Assembly (NCBI GenBank): GCA_907164885.2
Contig: OU015498.1
Span: 93,977,733-94,041,732, forward strand
Length of the DNA stretch: 64,000 bases
DNA from: Dolomedes plantarius
Taxonomy: Eukaryota; Arthropoda; Arachnida; Araneae; Dolomedidae
Reading direction: 5' to 3'
This document shows, piece by piece, positions 55,846-64,000 of the stretch (position 1 is the first letter of the stretch; each line of letters starts with the position of its first letter). The position numbers and the translations under genes are program-made. Under the pieces are notes generated by a model. The model saw only the letters and a list, made by a program, of their open reading frames with translations. It had not been told where the DNA came from and did not search any database.

Positions 55846-56280
55846 ACCATGTTTTTATTAATTTGCTTTCTTGTTTGTTTGTGTGTGTGTTTGGCAAGTA
55901 CAAATCTTGCAGTCGATTTTTAACTAACTTCCCGACTAGCTAGACATTTGAAACTTTTAGAATAGCTCAGAACACGATGACAATGCATTTTTTTAATACT
56001 TTTAGCCATCTTTAAGCAGCATTGAAATCATTTTCAGTTAATTTTGTTTTGTAGACTGGTGCAGCTGTCTATCGACTATGAAAAACATGGTTTACTAATC
56101 TCAAGTTAACTAAACGCAAGTTAACTTCCAATTAACTTCATTTTCTTTCAATTGATGGGATAATTCATCAAAAAATTTTTAAAAAAGTATTTATTAATAC
56201 ATAGAATTGCCAATTTTATATGATTCAACTGAAAATTTAAAAACGTGGTATATAAAAAGTTCTTTTTATCTTGTAATTAT
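55846..56280 (+). repeat. 0.4-kb dispersed repeat, copy C
   Basis: Begins ACCATGTTTTTATTAATTTG, inner end AAAAACGTGGT at 56249, then the flank shared with copy B. Confidence 0.85.
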
Positions 56281-56450
56281 TATTTATTTATTTTAGGACC
56301 TTAAGCATTTTGTTATGTTATTATTTTGAAATGATGTCAATAAAAATTGCATTAAAAATACTTTTTTTCTTTACATTTAATAAAAGTCACTAGTATATGT
56401 TTTCGTTTTAAATTTCATGTAAAAAGCAAAGGTTTAAAACTTCACACAGC

Positions 56451-56600
56451 TAAGGGCTCTAGGTAAGCTAGTGGTAGCGTGTCGGCTTTAGGTGCTGAGG
56501 ATGTTCGGATCGAATCCCGACAAGCGCCATTAAATACCTCCGCGTCTAGGCCGGATATGAGCTCGTTAAATCCGTGGACAGGAAAGTTCCTTATAGAGAA
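56451..56600 (+). mobile_element. tRNA-derived SINE, 5' part
   Basis: A box AAGCTAGTGGTAGCG (56465-56479), B box GGATCGAATCC (56517-56527), then CCTCCGCGTCTAGGCCGGAT as in the 55363 copy. Stops matching at about AGTTCCTTATAGAG. Confidence 0.8.
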
Positions 56601-57063
56601 ATTAGCTCACTTCTACCCAGACTTGGGTGTATATAATTTGAAGTGGCACTCTAAATGAATTTGATACAAACACAGTTTATACATGAAACAATGTTTATTG
56701 AATATTCTTGCACATGTAGGCTTTGCTTTTAACAACAAGATTCATACGTACTACTTGTACAGATATATAAATATAGCTTTCAAGAACAATATATTTTTCA
56801 GTACTCACGAACAGTAAGTCAACCAGCAATTCTGCCACGTAAACTTTGGGCCCCCTAAGCACTAGCGCAGGATAATACCTGGAGCTGTTTACCTCGTAGC
56901 TCCCTCTCGCTTATCTATCAACCTTAACAACCTTTTTTATTAATGACGCTGCATGGTATTTATACTAAGCGCGTATGCCGAAATTAGCATATCTCAAGCA
57001 GCTTCTTTAATTCATTCACTCAAAAGTTCGATTCTTGTGAATCGAATCTTGTGTATACCTTAC
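56601..57063. other. 463-bp sequence between two SINE parts
   Basis: Not SINE. Either an insertion into one SINE or spacer between two fragments. No TIR or TSD identified. Confidence 0.45.
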
Positions 57064-57281
57064 ATCCTCTATGAAGACAGAGAGGGTGGGAGAGGGTACG
57101 ACCCCCCTGATGCCGCTCCTGGAGGTGCTCGATCAAAATTGCGGGGGCACTTGGCTACATAGGACTCCGACCCTTATGGTGCTATTATAAACCGTAGAAG
57201 CACTCCTCGGCTCGGTAGTCTATATGGATCTGGTGTGGAATAAATTCCGGCCAGGGGGCATTAGAAACAACAACAACAATT
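57064..57281 (+). mobile_element. tRNA-derived SINE, 3' part
   Basis: CCTCTATGAAGACAG, then GGTGGGAGAGGGTACGACC, CCGACCCTTATGGTGC and GGGGGCATTAGAAACAAC with a (CAA)n tail. It picks up the SINE body where the 56451 part ends. Confidence 0.8.
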
Positions 57282-58130
57282 TCATATAACTTATACAATA
57301 GCTATATTAAAATATACATTTGTCAAATGATTAATGCCTAATCTGATGTTACTTGAGGCCTCATAGTACCATAGCATAGGAGCCTACAATGTCTTAATAA
57401 GGCCCTGCAGCTGGCGTATAATACTCGTACAGGCCTGGCGAATTTTAGGCAAAATTTCGCTTCGAACGCTAATTTTAGCAACTCTACTAAACTGGTCGTG
57501 CAGTTAACAAAAAATGGAGTGTGAAGAAGGTTTAAAAAGTATGTTTGAAAAGTAACTTTAATTTAAGATCCTACGCCCCTTTGAATATCCCCTCCCCCCA
57601 CACAAAAAATAAATAAATAAATAAGAATAAATCAATGATAAAAAAGACCAAGGAAATTAGGATATATGAATTTTTTTTAAATGAGAAATATCAATAAATG
57701 CCACTAAAAAAACTTTAATTATAAACACTTTTATTCATCTAATTAGCTGCAAACTTCCACAGCATTCACCTGAAGACATTATTCTGATAAAAAATAAAGA
57801 TAAAAAAGTGAATAAATCTTTGGAACGTACCAATAAAAACGTTAAACAACTGTCACTAATGTGATAAGCTTCTAAAAAGAACAGGAAAAAACGACATTTT
57901 ATACTGAAAAAGAAAAACAACTGTCCCGTTCAAAATCACAATCCCGCGCGCCGCGAAACGAATAGGGGTTTCTCTCTTAAATTATATATTACCACAGTAA
58001 AATATTTACTACTCTTCATAGCGCTCCTATACGAGTATTTTCTTTTCTGATGCGAAGGCACTTATCGTGAGACATTCTCCTTTTGTTATTCCCCACAATC
58101 TTGCTGGCTACTTTATTATGAGAGCACCGT
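57282..58130. other. Noncoding
   Basis: An (AAAT)n-like run near 57607-57627; nothing else recognised. Confidence 0.5.
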
Positions 58131-58262
58131 TTAGGAGATCCTGTATTGCCCCCTTTGCAGCACGGTAACGATCAAGCCTTATTTGGGATTTGAACCCAAG
58201 TCCACAACATATGGAAGAGCACTACGCTAACCAGCATACTATGTGGGCGGCCCTGTCCGAGT
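58131..58262 (-). mobile_element. Second type of tRNA-derived SINE head
   Basis: On the minus strand an A-box region (ATGCTGGTTAGCGTAGTGCT) and an excellent B box (GGGTTCAAATCCCA) lie about 33 nt apart. The acceptor stem does not pair, so this is a SINE, not a tRNA gene. Confidence 0.6.
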
Positions 58263-58435
58263 GTTATAGGCTAGGTTTTCTAAACGGTCACTTTGACCGG
58301 TTTAGTAGCTCGTGTTAAATGTGCTGATTGTTTTGTTTGGAACAACAAAAAAAAACATTTATTATTTTGCATTCAACTTTATAGCATAATTGTCATTACA
58401 GCCGTAGTTTTACCAAAAGTAGCTGTTTTATGTCT

Positions 58436-58828
58436 AAAGTCCTGTTCACATTGCATCCGAAGCGTTACGTCGCGTTAGGGCCTGTTCACATAAAATCCGT
58501 GTCAGCGTCAGCGTTACTCGTAATGAAATTTATAACCATTTACAAACCTCCAAATGGTTAGCCACGAAATTGTTAAGGTCTGTGACTGATTTGTGTACGA
58601 TAAGGGGCGGTTCACATTGCGCCCGTCAGCGTCAGCGTTACTCGTATTGAAATAGATTTAATCAATTGCAATCCTCCAAACGACGAGCCACGAAATTGTT
58701 AAGGTCTGTGATTGGTTTAAAATATGTCAATACGAGTAAGGGCCTGTTCACATAGGAGTCCGTTGAGTTGCGTTAAGGAAAAGATGACGTTGAGACGAAA
58801 ATAAACCAATCATAGGCGTTAAAAATTT
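58436..58828 (+). repeat. Cluster of four Harbinger-type MITE left halves
   Basis: Starts at about 58440 (CCTGTTCACATTGCATCCG), 58480 (GGGCCTGTTCACATAAAATC), 58605 (GGGGCGGTTCACATTGCGCC) and 58741 (GGGCCTGTTCACATAGGAGT), three of them preceded by TAA or TTA. The last matches the left arm of the 36135 MITE, then stops. Confidence 0.7.
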
Positions 58829-58829
58829 C

Positions 58830-59107
58830 ATTGATATTTGCAGCACATCCCTGTAATTAGCTGATTGGATCGTGTGGTAATTACCGAATGCTGATATTAG
58901 CAGTTATTTATGATGTTTGTTTATTTAATATATGAATCAAACTTTTCACTGATAGTTACGATTTGAATATTGATATTTGCAGCACATCCCTGTAATTAGC
59001 TGATTGGATCGTGTGGTAATTACCGAATGCTGATATTAGCAGTTATTTATGATGTTTGTTTATTTAATATATGAATCAAACTTTTCACTGATAGTTACGA
59101 TTTGAAT
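58830..59107. repeat. Perfect 139-bp tandem duplication
   Basis: 58830-58968 and 58969-59107, each starting ATTGATATTTGCAGCACATC; identical by eye. Confidence 0.95.
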
Positions 59108-59115
59108 ACCGTAAC

Positions 59116-59590
59116 CATAGGCGTACCTCCCCCCCCCCCCCCAAAAAAAAAGTCAGCCAGAGGCTTGCTTCTGACTTTTTTTTTGGGGGGGGGGGCACGA
59201 ATCGAATTCAGTTACGGCTCTTCTTAGCGCATTGACTACCGGAAGGTCCTTAAAATATCAAATATTATGATTTTTTAAAAATTGAACAACAATAGAATTG
59301 ATGTTTGAGTAGTATTCAAAAGTTATACAACGAGAAAAATAAATATAATATAAATAAAATGAGAAAAAAATATAGCATCGAATTTTTGTTATGGATCATA
59401 TCATTGTCAAAAACTATGTTAAGGCTAAAGACATAATCAGAATGTTCAGTATCACAGTTTGAAAAGGCGGAAAAAACCCAACTTTCTTAAAAGTTTTCTA
59501 CGATTTTCTGATTTTAACTGAACTTCTATTAACATTTTAATTTATTTCTAGTGAAGTTGTGCCCCCCCCCCCCCCTACGCTACGCCTATG
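59116..59590. mobile_element. hAT-like MITE, 475 bp
   Basis: Ends CATAGGCGTA and TACGCCTATG. Flanking octamers ACCGTAAC and CCCTTAAC match at 6 of 8. C/G runs next to both ends. A strong internal stem-loop lies at 59131-59196. Confidence 0.55.
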
Positions 59591-59692
59591 CCCTTAACAA
59601 TTGTGTATAGAAATTAATAACACACGCATGAAACTTCAAGATTCATGCATAGTTAACTTAGTAAATATGCGATGCATATTGTATGCATTTTG

Positions 59693-59815
59693 TCTCCGAC
59701 CCTTGTGATGCTAATTCAAAACAGGAGCCGCCCCTTTCAGCCCATTAGCCTATTAGGACCTGGTGAATGGAACCTCCAACCAGGGAGCATTATCCACAAC
59801 AACCCATGTATTTTG
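59693..59815 (+). mobile_element. SINE 3' fragment
   Basis: CTCCGACCCTTGTGATGCTA, GGAGCCGCCCC, GACCTGGTGAATGGAA and GGGAGCATTATCCACAACAA correspond to the 3' half of the 55363 SINE family. Confidence 0.7.
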
Positions 59816-60586
59816 TGACTTACATACATGCTGGAATTTGTAATGTGCTTATGATACTTGTTGGTGGATTATACCGTTTGTTTTGTATATACAGTATTTG
59901 ATTTGTTATACTTATTTCACGCCAAATTTTTTCTTTGTGGTTTGAAGCTTATTGTTTGGGTGAGTAATTTTTTTTTAAAACTTTGATCATATATAATTTT
60001 AGCGGCATTTCAACAGTGGCTGAGCATCCGATTGCGAAATGTATTAAGGTCAGAATATTTGGTGACATTTTTCTGTAAATTAAGTTGAAGTTTATTGCCA
60101 AGATGCCGCCTGCGGGATTTTCATATTTATGTTTTTGTATTTTTGGATTATTTCAATAATGGCAAGCCTAGGTGGTTTCTTGAGATTAAGCTAAGAACTA
60201 ATTACCTGGTTGCATGTATTTATTTATACTGCATGGTGATTTTTTTTTTCAATTTAAATTCTACAGTAATGGCTGATTTAGCTTATCGAGGAGTTTAATG
60301 GGTAATTTGGTAGTTTACAGCGAATCGGTTTGAAACTTATTTTCAGGATGTGTGCTTTTTACTCTGCATATTCGTATTTCTTTAGTAATTTCAATCATGG
60401 GTGGGCTTCTCACTGGTGGAATTTTATGGTGTCATGATAATGGGTGGTGGTTTGTTGCGTAAATATGTACCTTTTAACCTTATAACTAGTTGGTACCTGT
60501 CAAAACATGACGGCTGGATAGTAAATAATGTACTAATACACAAATTATACTGAACACATCATTGCCAAATGTTGAAAATCATAATA
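59816..60586. other. Noncoding
   Basis: No recognised feature. Confidence 0.5.
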
Positions 60587-61422
60587 CAGTCAAACCCCAT
60601 TATAACGAGCTTCAAGGGACCAAATGTTTTGTTCGTTATATCTGGTGGTTCGCTATATCCGAACCGTTAAGAAAAATGTTAGAGTTCACAAAATGTATAA
60701 CTCATTAGTTGCTATGTGTATTCAATAATGATGTATTGAAAAAATGATAAAATCTATTAAAAATGATCATTAATGATTCACAGTTTTGATATAGAAATAA
60801 TCGGTAATCTTCTGCTGACGTGATGCCGATTTCAAAAACATGTTATGAATTTCTTTGTCCAATACATCAAATGACTCCAACACTCTTTCTTCCACTGTCT
60901 GTGAAGACAAAAACTTATTAATAACACTCATCGCTGCTGTAGCATCTGAGATGGTGGGGATTTCGTCATTTATGTGCTCCTCTTCATCGGCATCAGATGC
61001 AGAATCTTCGATTTCAGAATGATTCATTTTAATTTCTTCTACAATATCTTCATCAGTCGGATTTTCACATTAATGACTTCATCATCACATGTTTCGAACA
61101 ATTGCATGTCACAATCTGAGAAGCACGAAATTTTGTGCTTTTCTATCCACATCGCGATAGGTAAGTCTTCATCATCTTCTTCAACATTCATTGCTTCTTC
61201 AACATTCGTTCTATCTTAAACATTCTTAAAAAGTTTAAAAAAAAATTCATTTGTCGACGGAAAAAAAAAGGTTCGCTATAGCCGATTCTTAAGATTTTGG
61301 AGGTTCGGTATAAAAGGATAAATTAGCATTAAATACAATAGGAAAACGGCGGGACCAAAATTTTCGTTCGTTATGTCCGAGAGTTCGTTATATACCGGGT
61401 TCGCTATAACAAGGTTCGAATG
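60587..61422 (-). mobile_element. pogo/Tigger-type element, internally deleted
   Basis: TA flanks (60585-60586, 61423-61424). Left end CAGTCAAACCCCATTATAAC; right end GTTCGCTATAACAAGGTTCG, with GTTCGTTATAT repeats near both ends. 836 bp, much shorter than autonomous pogo elements; keeps only a piece of transposase. Confidence 0.8.
60770..61027 (-). pseudogene. Tigger-like transposase C-terminal fragment
   Basis: 85 codons, acidic then ending SRQQKITDYF. Acidic, Ser-rich tails ending in Q.(K)ITDFF-type motifs are usual for pogo/Tigger transposases. No DNA-binding or DDE core remains. Confidence 0.55.
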
Positions 61423-61556
61423 TATTAAGAAGAGAGAAATACACTTTAAAAAGTTGCTATTGAAATCAATAAAATAAAAATATGGTTACTCAACAGAGCG
61501 AAATAAACAATTTCCGTCAGATTTAATTCTATATCTCACAAATATAATTAGAATAA

Positions 61557-61668
61557 CTGAAAATTAATTTAATTCTGCTTAAAGATGGCTAAAAGTATTA
61601 AAAAAATGCATTGTCATCGTGTTCTGAGCTATTCTAAAAGTTTCAAATGTCTAGCTAGTCGGGAAGTA
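61557..61668 (-). repeat. 0.4-kb dispersed repeat, copy D (partial)
   Basis: Inverse of the middle of copies A-C (AAAGATGGCTAAAAGTATTA, GCTATTCTAAAAGTTT, CTAGCTAGTCGGGAAG). Confidence 0.8.
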
Positions 61669-61842
61669 GCTGTTATGTTTTTTTGATCGAAACCACTAAT
61701 CATTGGATAGAGTTTAAAAGTGATTCAACATAATATAAAAATGATAAATTCGCTGGACATTATAAAGAGTTCCATTTTGATTATCCAATACACCGGATGA
61801 CATATAGTCCTACGAAGGTAATACAACAACGATTTTGATTTT

Positions 61843-62153
61843 GATGAATTATACCATCAACTTGAAAGAAAATGAAGTTAATTGGAAGTTAACTTGCATA
61901 TAACTTTTCGTTCCCGTTCCGGCCAATAGATGGCTGCACCAGTCTACAAAACAAAATTAACTGAAAACAGCTGAAAATTAATTTAATTCTGCTTAAAGAT
62001 GGCTAAAAGTATTAAAAAATGCATTGTCATCGTGTTCTGAGCTATTCTAAAAGTTCCAAATGTCTAGTTAGTCGGGAAGTTAGTTAAAAATTGATTGCAA
62101 GATTTGTACTTGACAAACACACAAGCAAGAAAGCAAGTTAATAAAAACATGGT
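61843..62153 (-). repeat. 0.4-kb dispersed repeat, copy E
   Basis: Inverse copy from GATGAATTATACCATCAACT to AATAAAAACATGGT, including GTTAATTGGAAGTTAACTTG. Confidence 0.85.
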
Positions 62154-63833
62154 AAAAAATGGCAGAGAGAGAGATTCTCCGGAATAAACAAATTAACGTG
62201 TTTATGCGGCCGCGTGCATAGTAAGTATCTAAAGCCAGATTTAAACATGTCACCGAGCATGCGCAGAAAGCAATTTTCAATTGTAAATTATCGCTTACTA
62301 ACAGAAATTGTAGTTACAAAAATCAAATTTGACATATCTATAAATTAAAATCTTTCGTTTAAGACCAAAAGTAAATTGATGCAGTCTCTCACGGACTGCC
62401 CAAAGAATCCGCTGAGCAATTTAAATGTATCGATTATTTTTTTGTAATATTTCAGTAACGGTTAACATATCATCGTGGGGCTTCGCGTGGTTTGTATGTT
62501 TGTGGGTGGTTTATTTTATATTGATTAGGATCTCACTGAGATTTGTTTAACCGTAAATCGTTTGATGAGTTCCCTTGCTGAGTGGGGAACTGTTAATTAC
62601 CGAATGATAAGGCCTCTGGCCTGTTAGCAGCAGTTCAGAACTGGTCTTATGCTCTGTGACCCGGTCTATTTATTCCTAGAATAGCTTATCCCTGCACTGG
62701 TTGCGTATTTAAAAATTGCAGGCATGGCGTCTGATAGACGCCCCGCTATCTTATTTTGGTTTCAGTTATTCTATTTGTAAAAATAAATATTTATTAAAAC
62801 AGTAAGTTAAAGACAAGATGTATGTAAATGAAAACCAATAAAAATTTTTTTTAAATGTGATTTTTTATGCACTTTTTACATTAAAATAAATTAGAGCAAA
62901 TGAAAAAAAATTATTTCTATAAGCACTTTTTACAAATGAAAACCAATCAAATGGGAAAAAATAATTATAAGTAATTATTACAATAGGATAAATAAAAATA
63001 AAGCAAATTTTTAAAAATTATATTTCTATGAGTTATTTTTACAAATTTGGTGAAACGGGGAATCAGGTGTTTTGGTATATATCCGTTTACTGTAAAAGAA
63101 TAATAGCAACTGCAGGAGTTTATGAGACGCCGTGCGACCAGTGCGGGATTAACACACTCGGCGAACTAACCAATTTCGGTTTGGTGGTGTGTGCGCTTAT
63201 TAGAAATTTTAAGTACAGTGCTGACAGGAAGTTTGGTGAAAGTTAATGAATATATAGTCAAGTTCCTTAAAAACCTACGGTAATGTATTGTCTGTTGATG
63301 GATCAAAATAATAATCTATGGATTTCGAAAACTTAATTCTCCATTCACATACAGATCTATGGATAATCCTTTGCAATATTTCTCTCATGAAGTGATAGGG
63401 AATGACCCTTCCTGCGTCTTTGTCGATTTTTAAAAAGTTTAGTCTTATTAATGTTGAATCTTTGCAAATTTATTAAAAGGTGTTTTCAAAGGTGTGGCGA
63501 TTTTGTGTTTGCCGTGGTAACCATGTGATTAATGTGCCAAAAATATGGCAACCTTTATATTTTGAAGCCATGGAACGATACTGCATTCTCGCGCTGGCTA
63601 TTTTGTAATCTAGCAAATTATTTTGTAATCTAGCAATTTATTGGCTAACTGAGGTGAAGCTAGCGGTTTATTTGAAATTAATTGTTAATTTAAACGGTTA
63701 AGTTAGTTGTCGTTAGATTTTCTAACATGTTGGTTGTGTTTCTGCGTTTGAGTTTTTCATAATGTGGCGGTTGATTTTAAATCCGGTGCTTGAAGTTAAA
63801 TGTTGTGTTTTGTCCTCTACAGCTTGTGGCAAA
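62154..63833. other. Noncoding
   Basis: A block at 62520-62780 (GCTGAGTGGGGAACTG... GGCGTCTGATAGACGCC) is less AT-rich and may be an unclassified short repeat. The rest is AT-rich. A 72-codon frame at 63028 has no recognised similarity. Confidence 0.45.
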
Positions 63834-64000
63834 ATGAGTGACATGATTAAATTGAGGTTGTTGTTTAAGATGGATTTTATGGGAAACAGGTGTGTAATAT
63901 ATTTTTGTAGTGAGAATTGGCGTTTACGCCTACGACTTCATATAACCAGCGGTAGGTTTGTTTTATTTACCACTAAAAACTGTATATTCATGGCAAAGCC
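63834..64000 (+). CDS. Possible start exon running off the window (very uncertain)
   Basis: ATG at 63834 (MSDMIKLRLLFKMDFMGNR) follows an acceptor-like TTTTGTCCTCTACAG. The frame stays open to the window end, with a possible donor (AGGTGTGT) at 63890. No family recognised. Confidence 0.15.
   Translation, partial: MSDMIKLRLLFKMDFMGNRCVIYFCSENWRLRLRLHITSGRFVLFTTKNCIFMAK

Noticed and set aside
58175..58262. A tRNA gene on the minus strand
   Set aside because: A and B boxes are good, but the acceptor arms do not pair; it fits a SINE head better.
1..64000. CRISPR arrays, rRNA genes, bacterial operons or integrated viral genomes with envelope genes
   Set aside because: None seen; the LTR elements have no env and the direct repeats are tandem duplications or microsatellites.

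Overview
The window looks like AT-rich, intron-containing arthropod nuclear DNA that is very dense in transposable elements. The mix of families (K02A2.6-like Ty3/gypsy, Ty1/copia, Tc1-like, hAT, PIF/Harbinger, pogo, piggyBac-like, Mutator-like, Helitron, tRNA-derived SINEs) and one host-type BTB/BACK gene would fit a chelicerate such as a spider. The taxon is an inference; nothing in the sequence proves it. There is no rRNA gene, CRISPR array, operon structure or bacterial feature. All coordinates and target-site duplications (TSDs) were read by eye.

Layout. 1-11.4 kb: AT-rich DNA, a complete Tc1-like element (2792-3996), a Helitron 3' end (4267-5503), LTR pieces, a decayed copia (pol remnant 7776-8877, long LTR 6054-7290) and a Mutator-like transposase pseudogene on the minus strand (9262-10492). 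11.4-16.9 kb: the one convincing host gene, the last coding exon of a BTB-BACK protein (12908-14714), with an internal 115-residue tandem duplication and a long AT-rich 3' flank. 17.0-20.7 kb: a Harbinger transposase split into a first and a last exon, with three other DNA transposons between them. 21.4-22.5 kb: a decayed copy of the splicing factor gene SART1. 22.8-30.0 kb: a Ty3/gypsy element with identical LTRs and a 5-bp TSD, split near the end of pol by a 3-kb composite hAT. 30.2-35.1 kb: hAT, Helitron and piggyBac-like non-autonomous elements. 35.3-38.7 kb: a 3.4-kb hAT with a ZMYM1-like transposase pseudogene. 40.6-44.4 kb: two hAT elements side by side on the same target octamer, one holding a Tc1-like element, the other a LINE fragment fused in frame to the transposase. 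45-47.6 kb: unexplained sequence with a perfect 22-bp palindrome and a second hairpin. 47.65-52.67 kb: a hAT MITE holding a full-length copia element with one uninterrupted 1302-codon frame and near-identical LTRs, the only apparently intact autonomous element here. 52.8-54.5 kb: a mariner-like pseudogene, then a possible small unknown gene. 54.9-62.2 kb: a dispersed 0.4-kb repeat family, SINEs, Harbinger-type MITE halves, a perfect 139-bp tandem duplication and a pogo/Tigger element. 62.2-64 kb: little recognised.

How the parts relate: there is no shared pathway. Perfect TSDs give the order of insertion in several places, for example gypsy, then hAT, the hAT carrying older debris; or hAT, then copia. 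Most transposases are dead by one or a few nonsense changes. The possible novelties are the composite hAT, a piggyBac-like element with ATAC flanks and a repeated hairpin motif, the duplicated BTB protein, and the unexplained hairpins at 45.7 kb.
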